A DNA stretch of 64,000 nt from Polyodon spathula (GCF_017654505.1 NC_054548.1:25106870-25170869); one strand, 5' to 3'; shown: positions 13,924 through 25,900, counted from the stretch's first letter. A program made the numbers and translations. The notes: a model not told the origin generated them from the letters alone.

Positions 13924-14910
13924 ATGGCTGGTTATTTTGAACGTGTTAGGCAAATTCGAGATGCAAGAATGGTTAGATATTATGTTGTTTGTGATCGTAG
14001 CAATCCTTTTATTGATTTTAGTGAGGAAAGTTTTATACAGCGATTCGGAATGAGAAATGAAAGCATAATGGAATTGGTCATTGTATTATAACAAAAAAAA
14101 GTTACATACACAGACAAAAAAGACTCTCTTCCTCCACTCATTCAAGTGCTACTTACTCTGAGATTTTATGCCACCAGGTCGTTTCAGAAAGTAATCGGGG
14201 GCCAGTTTCATGTCGATGTGTTGACTATGTGCGTAGATTAATTCACAAGATCACTGAAGCTATAGCAAATTTACATGAGCAATACGTTACATTTCCAACG
14301 AGAGAACGCATTTTAAGCCATCATATACAGCAATTGTTTTTTGCTAGAGCAGGTTTTCCAGCTCTAGCTTTTGGAATAGTAAAGGCTTTTCTTTTGCAAT
14401 CAATGTGCAAATGATTTGTAGTACAGAGCTAATTATTACCAACGTAGTCGTCTATGGCCTGGATCCACACGATTCTCGAATATTTGATAAGTTTTGTTTG
14501 TGCCAAGTTTGAAAATAAGGAGATTTATTTAATAAGGAGAGGTTTATAATGGCTACTCCTGTAGGCAGTATTTAATGACCCCAATTGTAAACCCTGCAAC
14601 TGGTCCTGAAAGACGTTTTAACAGGGCTCATGTACAGATGAGAAATGTTACTGAATGGACATTCGGAGTTCTTAAAAAGAGATTTCCATGTTTAGCATCT
14701 GGACCGTGTTAAACTGGAAAGGTCACTTGTGATCACAGTTGCATGTGCAGTTTTGCATAATTTCAGTAGACTACGGGGCTTCAGGATTTTTAAACAAAGC
14801 ACCTCCTGATGACCCCGTCCCCCAGCCTCCTGTGCACGAAAGGCATCAAGGCAGACAGGCGATGAGACAGCAGCAGTTTCAGCAGTTAAACACAGGAAAA
14901 ATAGCCTAAC
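13924..14910 (+). pseudogene. HARBI1-like Harbinger transposase, broken
   Basis: The frame opens at an ATG (13924) with MAGYFERVRQIRDARMVRYY, SNPFIDFSEESFIQRFGM and a stop near 14088. A later frame covers HKITEAIANLHEQYVTFPTR and LFFARAGFPALAFGI (about 14240-14390). The C-terminal block NPATGPERRFNRAHVQMRN and EWTFGVLKKRFPCL (about 14590-14700) is the conserved end of PIF/Harbinger DDE transposases. In-frame stops and frameshifts separate these, and the central DDE region around 14400-14580 is not readable, so the enzyme cannot be active from this copy. Confidence 0.7.
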
Positions 14911-15077
14911 TGATTACTATTTCACCACAAGTAGATACCAGTGGATTTTAACTATGGCAGTGGAGATTTATTATATCCTAACAATTACGTTCAACAGTAG
15001 GAAAAAAAAAAAGCAGATGTCATGTAAGATATAACAGTTAAGTGTATTTATTATTCTGTACACACTGATGTACATTT

Positions 15078-15690
15078 ATTCCTTCCCATTCCTTTTCAAT
15101 GCAGCTATCTGCAACATTAATTTCTCCTCTTTCAATGCGTAGATCTGCATTTTCAATGTGTGCTCTTTACGAGCCATCTCCAGGAGGGCTGGACCAGGGT
15201 CAGCTGATTCCCTTCTTCACTGTGTTACAGGAGGTGAAGTGACAGGGGGCAGGCTTTGTTCTACCGGAGGCGAGCTAGTGGCTGAGCTAGTAGCAGAACA
15301 GACAGCGACATTAGGAGCGGGGCTATCTTGCAGATCTACCTAAGAAAATGTGTTGTAAGTAAACGTTTCAGTTAATTCAGTTCTTGATTGGTTATTCTAA
15401 TTAATAACGCAAACATAAATTAGTTAATCAGCACACGGACTTGCTGTCAAGGTAAATAACAATATTTAGTTGTAAATGTATAATCTAGGCTATATTGCTA
15501 TGGAATATAATAAGTGTTTTGTTTTTTTTGTTGGTTGTTTTCTACAACTGTCCGAAGCTTACCCCGGTGGAAGCTTCCTTGTTGGAACAGGCATCATCAT
15601 CGTATGGATTTGGTAGACTATCTATTGCTGTCGGGGGAGGTCCACCGCCAGTCACGTGTTGCTCTCGTTTTTTCCCTGGAAACTTTTTTT
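15078..15690 (-). pseudogene. Harbinger accessory (Myb-like) protein, C-terminal part
   Basis: Minus-strand reading from about 15665 gives HVTGGGPPPTAIDSLPNPYD and CSNKEASTG. A downstream block at about 15200-15078 gives DPALLEMARKEHTLKMQIYA followed by LKEEKLMLQIAALKRNGKE and a stop. This linker and C-terminal coiled coil are typical of the second, Myb/SANT-like protein of Harbinger elements, which binds the transposon ends and helps import the transposase. The DNA-binding N terminus is not clearly readable here, and an intron or decay separates the two blocks. Confidence 0.55.
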
Positions 15691-16186
15691 GTTTTAGCCT
15701 TTAAACTTGTATATAACAGTTTTAACTGCTTCAGCTCCTGACAGTTTACTCCACTGTGGGAATTGATTCTGCATTGATCTTTGCCCAGGTTGACTCCTTC
15801 CGTGCTAAAGTTATGTTATCCATCTTTTTATTTTCTATAATTTTTTTGTAATTTTTGTTATCAAGAATTAAATTTGATAACAGGTTTTTCTCAAATAAAG
15901 AAAACGGTTTTACTTGTTGTAGCCATGGTTATGCTCTACCGTACAACTTCACGAGACGATGTGTCGTAATCAACCAGCGTCACAGACACTGTGAATCCAG
16001 GATTAAGGGGTGAATTTTAGATTCAATCTCAGATCCAAAGATCCGCCACCAGTCTTGATCTGCGAAACAGAAATGAATCCAGGATCCAAACTTGGACTAA
16101 TCAATCCTAGAGTGGGTCAAATCTCGATCTCGAAGTGCGAGTCCACCCCGAGTCCAACCCGAGTCCAACCCGAGTCCACCCCGAGT

Positions 16187-16315
16187 GAACTGGACTTGTT
16201 TAAACAATTCTTCATCCACATACATTACATCTGGGGGGTTTTCTGCCCTGTAGAAAGGACGATTCTTGTAGCGTTCATGGAAAAATGTCAGCCAGCACCA
16301 CATTACAAAAGAGCA
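16187..16315. other. Spacer between Harbinger element and LINE
   Basis: No feature recognised. Confidence 0.4.
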
Positions 16316-16620
16316 TAAGAAATTGTACAAATGAAGAGGACGCCATTCGGCCCATCTACGCTCATCCAGATCCTTGTAGATGTTTGATCTCAGAACTTAA
16401 AGGATCCAAGTGATTTTGCCTCAATAACATGACTAGTTAACCCATTCCATACCCTCATCGCCCTCTGTGTGAAGAACTGTGTGCATCTCTGTGTCTTGAG
16501 TTTATGCCCACTTAGTTTCCACCTGTGTCCTCTGGTCCTGGTTTCTGTGCTGCGCTTAAACATTGGTTTGGTATAACTCTGTCAACTCATTTTAATACTT
16601 TAATCATGACCCCCCTAATT

Positions 16621-17285
16621 CTTCAGAAACAAAAAATTGTTTTTTCTTGATTTTCTTAAGTTCCTCTGCCAAAAATCTCTCAACATAAGCAAGCCAATGC
16701 ACATCTAGTTGTTCACAAAACATGCTATACATATCTAAATATCTATATATACATATCATAATTGATATGGTCAGCAGGCACAAAATCTGACAGACGTTTG
16801 ATTCACTTTTTTTTCCCATTACGAGGAATGAGACAGTTCCAAAATCAAGAAAACCACTAGGTTGTTCATTTATAGTTTTGAAATATTAATAACTATGTAC
16901 TGAACTTTGCAATGGAGCAAAAAAATCAGTAAATCCAGTCCTGTGTTGTTTGGGGTTTAGAAAAAACTCATATACCCTGCCATATTTTTTCCAACATAAT
17001 CAAGAATACTTTTTTCTATTTTTATTCACATGGGTAACTGGGGCATGAAGTCAAACACATTTTGATCACATTATTTCCAGGAGGTCTGAGCAGTGCTTTG
17101 CAGCTGAAAGGCCTGTTCTTGGTTTCTATCCAAATGAAAAAAATCACCTGGTTGCTGGTTTAATGTTTGCCTTAAAATCTGTTTTCTTACCTGTTATAGG
17201 AGCTGCCAAACCTTCTTTCTTGTGCTGAATATCTGCTTGTTTATTATGCTTTCATTGTTGATTATGCTTGAATCAATCACTGCAT
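16621..17285. other. Unidentified insertion inside the LINE
   Basis: The flanking LINE halves join logically across this 665-bp block, so it looks inserted. A 71-codon minus-strand frame (16819-16604) has a lysine-rich C terminus but no domain I recognise. No inverted ends or target duplication were confirmed. Confidence 0.4.
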
Positions 17286-17338
17286 AGTCTTTTTTGTTCA
17301 AGACTGAATACATTCAATTCTTTTAGCCTGTCTGCATA

Positions 17339-18260
17339 TTACATGCCTTTTAAACCCAGAGAAATTCTGGTTGCTCTTCTTTGCACTCTTTCTAGAGCAA
17401 CAATATCCTTTTTGTAGCGAGGTGACCAGAACTGAACACAATCTTTTTTTATAGCTTCCCTGCATTGTCTAGATAAAGACATTTCTGAGTCAACATAAAC
17501 TCCTAGGTCTTTCATAGATGCCTTCTTCAAATTCAGTACCCCCCATATGGTATTTATAATGCACATTTTTATTGCCTGCATGCAGTACCTTACACTTTTC
17601 TCTATTAAAATATCATTTGTCATGTGTCTGCCCAGTTCTGAATGCTGTCTAGATCATTTTGAATGACCTTTGCTGCTGCAACAGTGTTTACCACTCCTCC
17701 TATTTTTGTGTCATCTGCAAATTTAACAAGTTTGCTTACTATACCAGAATCTAAGTCATTAATGTAGATTAGGAATAGCAGAGGACCTACTACTGATCCC
17801 TGTGGTACACCACTGATTACCTCACTTAATTTTGAGGTTTCTCTTCTAATCAGTACTTTCTGTTTTCCACATGTTAACCATTCCCTAATCCATGTGCATG
17901 CATTTCCTTGAATCCGTATTGCGTTCAGTTTGAGAATTAATCTTTTCTGTTGGACTTTGTCAAAAGCTTTCTATAAATCTAAATAAACCATGCCATATGC
18001 TTTGCAATTATCCATTGTCGATGTTGCACCTTCCAAGCAATCAAGCAGGTTAGTTAGACACGATCCCCCTTTCCTGAAACCATGCTGACTGTCTCCCAGG
18101 ATACTGTTACCATATAGGTAATCTTTCATTTTGGATCTTATTATAGTTTCCATAAGTTTACATATAATAGAAGTCAGGCTTCTTGGTCTGTAGTTATCAG
18201 TTTCGGTTTTGTCCCCTTTTTTGTGGATCGGTATCATGTTAACATGTGGGGCATGTTGTT
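17339..18260 (-). pseudogene. LINE reverse transcriptase relic
   Basis: Reading from 18237 downward: IPIHKKGDKTETDNYRPRSL, then LGDSQHGFRKGGSC and TSTMDNCKAYGMVYLDL. After a stop come KAFDKVQQ, the VPQGSVVGPLLFLIYINDLD block and the catalytic FADD box (about 17720), a common variant of YADD. The tail at 17623-17339 reads LGVYVDSEMSLSRQC and VQFWSPRYKKDIVALERVQR. These are palm-domain and thumb motifs of Jockey-superfamily reverse transcriptases. Stops and frameshifts show it is dead. Confidence 0.8.
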
Positions 18261-19281
18261 CGTATCCTCCTTTGTAAAAACTTGTGAAAAGTAATCTTTC
18301 ATATATTTGCTATTTTTTTCTTTTCATCTATGATTATGTCATCCATTTGTATCTCTTAGACATTTGACCTCCTCTTTGAATTCTCTTGCTGTTATAGTAT
18401 TGGACATTTTTGTTATTGGTTTTAGCCCCCTTAGCAATGCTTATTTCTATCTCTCTTGGCCTTTCTAACTTCTTATTTGACTTGCGTTGCAGTTCCGAGT
18501 ACTCTTTCTGTGTACTTTGTTCTTGGTCCCTTTTAAATGTTCTGTAAGTGCCTTTTTTCTCTGGATATATATTTTTTTAATTGATCTATTAAACCATTTT
18601 GTTTTGGATTTTGATTTGTGTACTTTTGGGATGTAATTGTTTTGCGTCTCTAGTACTACACTTTTAAAAAAATAGCCATCCTTTTTCTGTGGATATTTTC
18701 TCTATTTTACTCCAATCTACTTACGTTAGTCTCTGCTTCATTCCCTCATAGTTGGCCTTCTTAAATTGTAAACCTTAGTTTTAGTCATTACTTTAAAAAG
18801 CATTTCAAATGAGACCATGTTGTTATCTCAGTTTGCTAATGGTTCTCTGACCTTTGTTTTAATTACTCTGTCTTCGTTATTTAAAAAGACAAAATAAAGG
18901 CATGCCTCCCCTCTAGTTGGTGCAAAATTGCGTTAGGAAGCAATCATTTGTCCTTTCTACCATTTCAATTTCGGCTGTCGTGCTCCCCACCGGGTTTTCC
19001 CATTTTATATGGTGGAAGTTGAAATCCCCCATTAGTATATTTTCTCCTCTGCTACACATATTTCTAATGTCATTGTATAACAGACTATTTTGCCCCTACT
19101 ATAATGCCCATTGAATTTTTGTCCATTACTCTGACCCATATTGACTCTGCGTTGTGTTTTTTTTTTTTTCACTGCTAAAACACTCAGTAAATAGTGGTGT
19201 CCAAATGAAAATAATAAAAACGTGTGGTAGGAACAAAAGGTAAATAAAAAGTAACATCAATCCATTCCCGGAAGGCTTTAC

Positions 19282-19440
19282 CTGTCTTGATCATGTCCTC
19301 GAGTTTGGGGTCCCGTTCTCCCTCCAGCAGCTTGCGATAGTACCCCGGGTTCTGCTCCAGCTGAGCCTGCGCCCCGCTCGCTGCCATCCAGATCAGGGAT
19401 CGGTGCTCATTTGGAATGCCTTTCCTTACATACCTCTTCA
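19282..19440 (-). CDS. grtp1: GRTP1 coding exon 3 (start of TBC domain)
   Basis: A 159-bp exon bounded by a TTGTACAG acceptor and a GTAAAG donor. It encodes about residues 80-131: KRYVRKGIPNEHRSLIWMA, GAQAQLEQNPGYYRKLLEGE and ERDPKLEDMIKT. The TBC motif RxxxW (R-S-L-I-W) is intact and marks the N-terminal part of the Rab-GAP domain. Both codon phases match exons 2 and 4 exactly. The exon is short and well conserved in a region otherwise full of repeats, which argues that the gene is under selection. Confidence 0.95.
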
Positions 19441-22099
19441 CTGTACAAGAGAACACACAGTCACTAACCCAACTGCAACATGCTTTCAATACAGCCAAAT
19501 CAGCTGAATGATGGGTCAAAACAACTACATGTAGTCTTTATAGACAGGTTATTTAACATGGGGTTGGTCAAATACATCTTCCTACTGCAAGTCAGTTTTA
19601 TTCAATGTTCAAGTAAAACAGGCTTCACCGAGGGCTGTAACAAATCTGAACCTGAAAGGACTGCTGGGATGTTTTAAGAAAGGTTCCGCGATCGTCAATT
19701 TCCAAATCTCACCACCACACTTGCTCATTAAAGCAAAAAACCTGATTTGGCACACAATGCTCATAATGCTCATAATGAACTATGGTTCATTCAGCAACTG
19801 GAATTGAAAAACTGCAAGTCAGTGATTTGGAGAAGACGAGCTCTGGACGTGACGCTTTACAGTTCCTCACAGGTGTTACGCATTTGAACAGAAACCGTGT
19901 CTACCAAGTCATCTTACTAGTTAACACTTACTGCAATACCTCGAACACAGACATTTGGAGTCTGGTCTACTTTTAATGACCTTTTTGAATTGCACAATAG
20001 GCAGTTATCAGTACATTGTGTAAGTTACCATTTTATCACAGAAAGTCTCTTATAACAAAGTTCATTGAATATAATGGAAATGTATTTTAAGCGTTACACT
20101 TATTTATTAAAACACACGTTAGTTCCATTTAATAAATTCAAGCTGGAACTTGAAATAGTTGTAAAGCTACGTTCAGCCTACTGGTATTTATATTTTACAA
20201 TTTGTTTATTTTATTTTTGTTATTTTCATATTTGTTTTAAAGATTTAATAGTATTTAGTTTCATGTGCAACCCAGCTTGCCCAAATACACCTTCCAGTTT
20301 ACTAATAAACTGGTAAATAAGAACAACCTTTTCTTGTGTATTTTAGCACTATCATTATATTTATTCTATGTCTCTATGTCCATGCATATCAGCTTTTGAA
20401 ATCCTGTTTAAATGGAGAAAAAAATCAGATTACAATAACTAACTTTCCTTGAATAAATAGCTTGAATGTATCACATGTAATATCAGAATATTGTATAATA
20501 TTGTATAGCTGTACTGCTTAATTGACACCAATGTACTGTATATCGGAAATAATATCTGCAAATATATGCACACTCAGTAGAAAGCCTGTTATGCAAAATG
20601 CTTCCTACTACTCTAGATTTGAATGAAATTGCAATCACTAGTATTTCAGTATCAGCTGAAAATAGGCTGCCTCAGACTACCTTTCTTAGTATAAAATTAC
20701 TCTCTGCGAGTCATTCTCTTTATAATAAATACGCTCTACTACAGCTCCAGCATCTTGACGAATGAGACCTATGAATCTAGACCCCCGGGGGACTTGAAAT
20801 CATTGAGCCGTCACTTATTTAGGACACTCACAAGCACTGCACTTTCTAGAAGCAAGAGCCCTGCAGTATTGCAACTTGTTTTGTGGAAAATGAATACAAA
20901 TATCTGTACAAACACATTCAACAACACTCACCATAGTGCGAGTAATAATGTCGAAGCAATACAACTGCTCAGGGTTCTGTGGACAATTCCCGGGAAATGT
21001 GTACAGTCTATCTAGGGTTTCGGATTTTCGGTTTTAAATCAATAAAACACCCTTGATTAAAAAAATGAAATTGGTGTACAGCCAACTAACACCAAAAAAC
21101 GCTGGAAAGGGTTATTCAATTCACGTTGACTTCACCCCTTTCCCATTAAAAAAAAAAAAAACTGCTACAAAAACAAATTACCTTTCCCAGTACAGTTGGG
21201 CAATGTCCCTCCTTCCTGACTTGTATCTATCATTCAGTACGTTTACTGAATTAGAAAACTGATTTTCTTAAAACATCACTTTTCTGTGTTTACATGATTA
21301 ACGATAGAAAATCTAATTACAATTCAACTGTATAGATGGATTGGTTTTCGGAAAACGCAGGATATTTTTGCATGCGAAGTACTGTAGTAGCCCAAGTATG
21401 ATTTGAAGTCCAGACATTTCTGTGATAGAACAGAGGCCAATCCAATAACTCAAGTGCTTTATCGAAGTGTCAGGTCTTAAATTCAAAGATTACTATCCTA
21501 TACCTCTATTCAGGTTCCCCACAATGTGCAATCAGCCTTTCCAACAGCTCATCCTCTTCTATAATACCAGTTTCTTTTGCAGACATTATTTTAAATTGTC
21601 ATGTCATTTTAAAATTGGAAAACATTTGCTGCTTCACTATGAGCTATTAGCAAATATATGCGGACTTTAACAAATGTATTACTTTATCTCCAACTAGACA
21701 AATGGATGCATGCAGACCGACAACAGATTATTATTATTTTCTCTGTTTTCTACAACCACATGCAGGAGAAAAGGGTCAAAGTGTGCACATGCGCAGTATA
21801 CCATTTCAATTGTCGTTACCGATAAATATTTTGTAATTTAATATTTTGGGAACTTAATCGGAAATTTCTAGGTGATGTTGTGTTGATTTGCTGTAGAATG
21901 TACTATATGCACAGCACACCCTTGTATTGTAAAACAGGAATGCATTATTTGTATCCCTCTCATTAGCACACACTTGCATTTAAACAGAGACAATTTGGCA
22001 GCATTTAAAAAATATTACTGACCTTCAATTTCTGGCAGTCGCTCACTTTTTTAGATTTTATGGTTACTCTTAATTTGTAAGAGGCTCTGCTCAGAAATA
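19441..22099. other. GRTP1 intron 2, no gene seen
   Basis: AT-rich intron. It contains a short CATAATGCT triplet repeat near 19760 and an A tract at 21147-21160. Several open frames of 60-86 codons lack domains and are not supported by splice signals. Confidence 0.55.
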
Positions 22100-22290
22100 G
22101 TTGGCACCCCTAATTAGTTATGCTACATAGAATTCTATAGAGATTTCCTTAACCTCCACAGAACTATATAGCTTTCAATAGAGATTTTGATAACCTCCAT
22201 AGAACTCTATAGATATTTAACAATTCTCTATACAACTCTATAGATATCTTGCAAATCTCTATAGAATTATATTGAATTCCATACACATTT
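22100..22290. repeat. Degenerate tandem repeat, TCTATAGAGAT-like
   Basis: About four imperfect units of roughly 45-50 bp built from AGAACTCTATAGA, ATTT and AACCTCCA/CAATCTC words. It lies 40 bp beyond the donor of GRTP1 exon 2. Confidence 0.6.
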
Positions 22291-22330
22291 TTTTAACCCT
22301 AAATAAGCTTTTATGCATTACAAAACCTAC

Positions 22331-22482
22331 CTTTTATATTTTTTACCACTTTATTGTTTCCCTTTAAAAGTTTGGACCACTTGATCGACCTTCTAGTGAG
22401 GATGGCAAGATAGACGGACATAAATTCTTCATGAGAGTCATAATCAAAGTCTTCTGATCTTTCAAACCCATAAGGATCAATC
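22331..22482 (-). CDS. grtp1: GRTP1 coding exon 2
   Basis: A 152-bp exon between a TTTTAACAG acceptor and a GTAGGT donor, encoding residues 29-78: IDPYGFERSEDFDYDSHEEF, then MSVYLAILTRRSIKWSKLLK and GNNKVVKNIK. This N-terminal PYGFER...DFDY block ahead of the TBC domain is characteristic of GRTP1 and its closest TBC relatives. Split codons at both ends join exon 1 (AG|G, Arg) and exon 3 (G|TG, Val) without a shift. Confidence 0.95.
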
Positions 22483-22993
22483 CTGTTAAAACAAAGTGCA
22501 ATACTGTAAACGGGGTGTGAAAGGACATAAGGACACCTCAGCTCTAGCCCCAACCTAGACCAAAGAAAAACCTGAAATTCTTGAAAAACTGAAGTAGTTC
22601 TATTAAATCGCCATCAAAAAGCCCAGCCAGCTCTGATGAAAGATGATTTACTAATCAGTTGAGTTCTGAGATCTCACTTCAATTTAAAAGTTTCAAGTTT
22701 ACTTTTTCTTGAAGCAATAATTCATTTTGTGGATTCCGTAAAACAGTTAAAGTCATGCAGAGCGTTTGCCAGATTTATGAAGGTTTTTAAACCAAAGAGA
22801 AAGAGATAAAAGTCAGTGACTGCACCACACTGCTACGTCACCTGACCAGTGGTGCAGCAGGTAAGCAAAAAAGTATAGAAATACATATTTTAAACTGGTT
22901 ACCGCACAATAATATTTCATAACCATATTATATACCTATATTTTACAGTTTAAAATCAAGAAGACCAATACAATAATGCAATAGAAGGTTTAC
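22483..22993. other. GRTP1 intron 1
   Basis: A 511-bp intron, short beside the other GRTP1 introns, with no further features. Confidence 0.85.
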
Positions 22994-23076
22994 CTGTCTA
23001 TCCGCTCTTTTGCAGTGCTTCTGTTAAACTCGCTCTGCTTGTTTTCGGTTTGCCGTGTCCCGTTCTGTTTATCCAT
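22994..23076 (-). CDS. grtp1: GRTP1 coding exon 1 with start codon
   Basis: The start ATG is at 23076-23074 on the minus strand. The exon encodes MDKQNGTRQTENKQSEFNRS and TAKERID plus a split Arg codon before a GTAAAC donor. It is the only ATG that joins in phase to exon 2. The N terminus is short, hydrophilic and lacks a signal peptide, as expected for a cytosolic Rab-GAP. The window holds about 205 of the roughly 340 residues usual for GRTP1. The exact start is inferred; no stop was seen just upstream in frame. Confidence 0.85.
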
Positions 23077-24440
23077 TGAAAATAAATTGGTTGACTCAAA
23101 AAGAAAAGAAAACAAACCTCAGATTTCAACGAAATAAACAAACAAAAAAATGTTTTAATATTTTGCAGGTTGGTTAACCGAGGCAGGTGTCGCCCTTTAA
23201 AGCTGAAGTTAAATCAGACACCCGAGAAAATGTATGGCAAGCACATCCCGCGAAGAGCAGCCATGGCACGGTGGAACCTCCAAAGTTCATCACCGAGTAA
23301 AGAACCCCAAGAAACAGAGTTCGCCAGGCAGTCACTGGACAGCACAACCCGCTTTTGTTACGACTGAGATCTTGTATTATTATTATTGTTATCCACGGTT
23401 CATTCCGACTGTTTTCAAAATGAAATGCTTGTGACAACTTTGTAGCATTAAAAGGGTGCACTCCGATGCCTGTTCTCTCCCAACCTTGCAATGTTATTTT
23501 TCCAGTCTTCCCGTGTAATATGACACACGCTGTTTATTTTTTTCACCTGCCTGTATTTTTCACTTTTGCAAATATGCAACACGCAGACTCGCACTTATTT
23601 AAAGCAGACAATCGTTGAACATAGTTGTAGACAGCTGTTTGGAAATTGCCCTTCTTTCTCTACCTATCCTCTCCCTCGCCTTTACTTGTTTCAGACACAT
23701 ACATTGGCAGCTACGCGCACTGAGACAGGAGGAGGTTTGTGGACACCACCAGCTGTCGATTAGGAAAACGGTGTGGAGCTTAGTGGCCCAACCACAGTTG
23801 CTGTAAATCCCAGGTGCCACTCACTGCACTTCGATTTACCTACAACTACTAGTATCAGCCGTGCGCGGGTTTTAAGATTAAGTTAAAATTAGGCGTTGCA
23901 TAATTTCCGATCTATGAACTCAGTGTTGGTGTAGTGAGGGTGTAGTTTCAACGCTGCCTATTCTACTGTTAAAACGCGGAGTACATCAGCGAGATGTCAA
24001 CTTTCAAGAGCAATCAAACATGCGCACCTGAGACTGTTGTTGGGCATGTATATTCTTTGGATAGACAGTCATTTCAGCGAATGCGTGTGCAGTATACGGT
24101 TCAAGAATCTATTTTTTGTTTAAAGTTATTTCTGTACGAATAAACTGTCTGAACTGCAGACTGTGTGTAAAAAGGAGCGGTTAATCTCAAATGGGAATTG
24201 CTAGATATAGAATTTGGATTGCACTGCCCAGGTTGCGTCTCGCGTCCAGTACTTCATAAATTGAACGCGACGGTTCTTTGAGAAACGCATGCCTAAATCA
24301 GGTAGGGATTTAAAACCTCGCTTGCAGCAGTATAGTCGTGAATGCCTGTGTACGTTTGTGTCTTAAAGGTGGTCTAAACATGTAGGAAATAATAAAGGAA
24401 ACCTGCTGGGATAGCTGCTGGGAAAGCTGCTTCACAAAAT
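23077..24440. other. Presumed GRTP1 5' flank, no further gene
   Basis: This must contain the GRTP1 5' UTR and promoter, but I cannot point to a TATA box or a CpG island. Open frames on both strands (for example 23174-23491 and 23599-23820 on minus) have no recognisable domains. Confidence 0.4.
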
Positions 24441-24560
24441 GTTAGGTTACTTACTGTAAGCCTGGTTCACTGAAAGAGAAGACGACCACCAATGACTTTG
24501 TGTGGGATATGCCTGCCCACTGGGTAGGTATCTCTGAGCTCTTTAACCCTTTGACGCCTA
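24441..24560. mobile_element. DIRS-type terminal repeat fragment
   Basis: The sequence GTTAGGTTACTTACTGTAAG, then CCTGGTTCACTGAAAGAGAA and GACGACCACCAATG matches the terminal repeats that I recall flanking DIRS1-like tyrosine-recombinase retrotransposons in fish. DIRS coding sequence lies 600 bp to the right, which supports the call. Confidence 0.55.
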
Positions 24561-24905
24561 GGTAGAATGACCTCATGTGGGCTTGAATATGACCACTTTG
24601 TGTTTAGCGCTTGTAGTTTGGCAACCTTACATCAGAAATTAAAACGCAGTATATCTACAGAAAGGTATAAAATAACTGTTTCCAATGGTGTCATGTATTT
24701 AATTGTGAGATGTATTATATCTATTTATGTAAACATATACAAGATAATGATCAGTAAACTATTTACAGAAACAGTGCCTTTGTTGTGTGATGTCAGGAGG
24801 GTAGAACGTTGAAAGAGAAAACATGCAATAATAATAATAATGATAATGATAATAATGATAATAATAATAATAAAAATAATAACCATCCACCCTTTTACAC
24901 ACGCA

Positions 24906-24937
<32 letters not shown>

Positions 24938-25172
24938 CAGAAACTATAAAAACATAGAAAAAGTAAACTCGTAATAATATGGAAACATGGTCGGTAGTCA
25001 TGGCTATGACCCACGCAAAAAAAAAAAAAAACAGCTCTGGCAGCAAAGGGATAAAAAATTAAAAATAAGCGCTGGTAGACACAATTCCTGTGCATCAGTT
25101 TGTTGACGTGCATCATCAAAATTTGCAGACAGGGATATGTTTTTTTTTTTTTTTTTTTTATAGTTCCTAGCC
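24561..25172. other. AT-rich spacer with microsatellites
   Basis: Holds a (TAA/TGA)n run at 24826-24881, an (ACGC)n then (AC)n run at 24898-24940, an A tract at 25018-25032 and a T tract at 25140-25159. Open frames reading III, YYY or VRACVRA are repeat translations. Confidence 0.8.
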
Positions 25173-25900
25173 TTATTCAATGACAAGGCTCAGAAACACT
25201 GGGAGAAAGTGCTGGAGGGCTAGGAACATATTTATGTGGAGGGATGTCCAGCAGCCCGACCAGGTGCTGTGAACTTCTCTGCCTTCCCAGACTGTTCCCA
25301 ACCAAAGTTGGAGGCTTCTGTCATCACTACTTGGCGAGTTAACACCATTCCCATCTGTACATCCTCGCGGAGGTGGGAGGATATCCACTATCTCAGGGCC
25401 GCTGAGCATGTGCGAGACACTGTCAGACGACGGTCTCTGTCATGCTTTGGGTGTAACTGGAATGCATTGAGCAACACTTGGAGTGGGCGTGCATAGTAGA
25501 CCCAGCTGTATGATTGATATGGCTGCGGCCATCAGACCCAACAGTTTTTGGAACCGTACTAAGGGGATCTTCGATTCCTGTTGAACAGGGAGAGACAGTC
25601 CTGAATAGCTGCTACTCTGTTGTCCATCAGTTATGCGCGCATCGTACTGGAGTCCAGCCGGAGTCCCAAGTACTTTGTGAGGCACAGCCTCGCCAAATGC
25701 TGCATCACCATTGCCATGTGAGCCACTGCTTCCTCCCGGTGCTGACCACAGATTAGCCAGTTATCTAGGTAGCTTAGTACACTGATCCCCTGCAATGCAA
25801 AGGGGCCAGGATAGCATATACGCACTTTGAAAACGTACGGCAGCTCTGGTATAGAGAGCTCAGCAGTACCTACCGAATGGTTAGGCATACCCATACATAA
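25173..25900 (-). pseudogene. DIRS1-like reverse transcriptase-RNase H relic
   Basis: The minus-strand frame from 25894 reads ISVLSYLDNWLICGQHREEA, then MVMQHLARLCLTKYLGLRLD and FQKLLGLMAAAISIIQLGLL. After a stop near 25440 the reading resumes with WTSLHINMFLALQHFLPVF. SYLDDW followed by a helix, a LGLxLDS strand, the RLLGLMA block and an xHINxLELLA-like RNase H segment are the standard order in DIRS1 elements. Here the catalytic pair is D-N instead of D-D, and there are stops, so the copy is inactive. The upstream gag and tyrosine recombinase are missing. Confidence 0.75.

Larger units (their letters stand above)
13751..16186 (+). mobile_element. PIF/Harbinger DNA transposon, degraded, two genes
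   Basis: The left end GACTGAGGGTGGATTACGCA (13751 on) pairs imperfectly with the inverted right end around 16124-16153, which reads ACTCGGGGTGGACTCGCACT on the minus strand. The right end is extended by short tandem copies of GAGTCCAACCC up to 16186, so the exact terminus is uncertain. Inside lie a HARBI1-like transposase on plus and a second gene on minus in convergent layout, the classic Harbinger arrangement. No clear 3-bp target duplication was fixed. Confidence 0.7.
16316..19165 (-). mobile_element. CR1-like LINE, truncated and interrupted
   Basis: A long minus-strand non-LTR retrotransposon copy inside GRTP1 intron 2-3 territory. The 3' portion at 16316-16620 has the GGCCGAATGGCGTCCTCTTC-type sequence and continues from 17286 upward into reverse transcriptase coding sequence. 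The segment 16621-17285 does not belong to the LINE and interrupts it. Many frameshifts are present and no endonuclease domain is clearly readable beyond about 18300. The Jockey-superfamily assignment (CR1/L3/Rex-like) is from protein motifs; the exact clade is uncertain. Confidence 0.75.

Noticed and set aside
24725..25186. Overlapping minus-strand frames with III, YYY and VRACVRA tracts
   Set aside because: They are produced by TAA, ACGC and AC microsatellites and a poly(A) tract.
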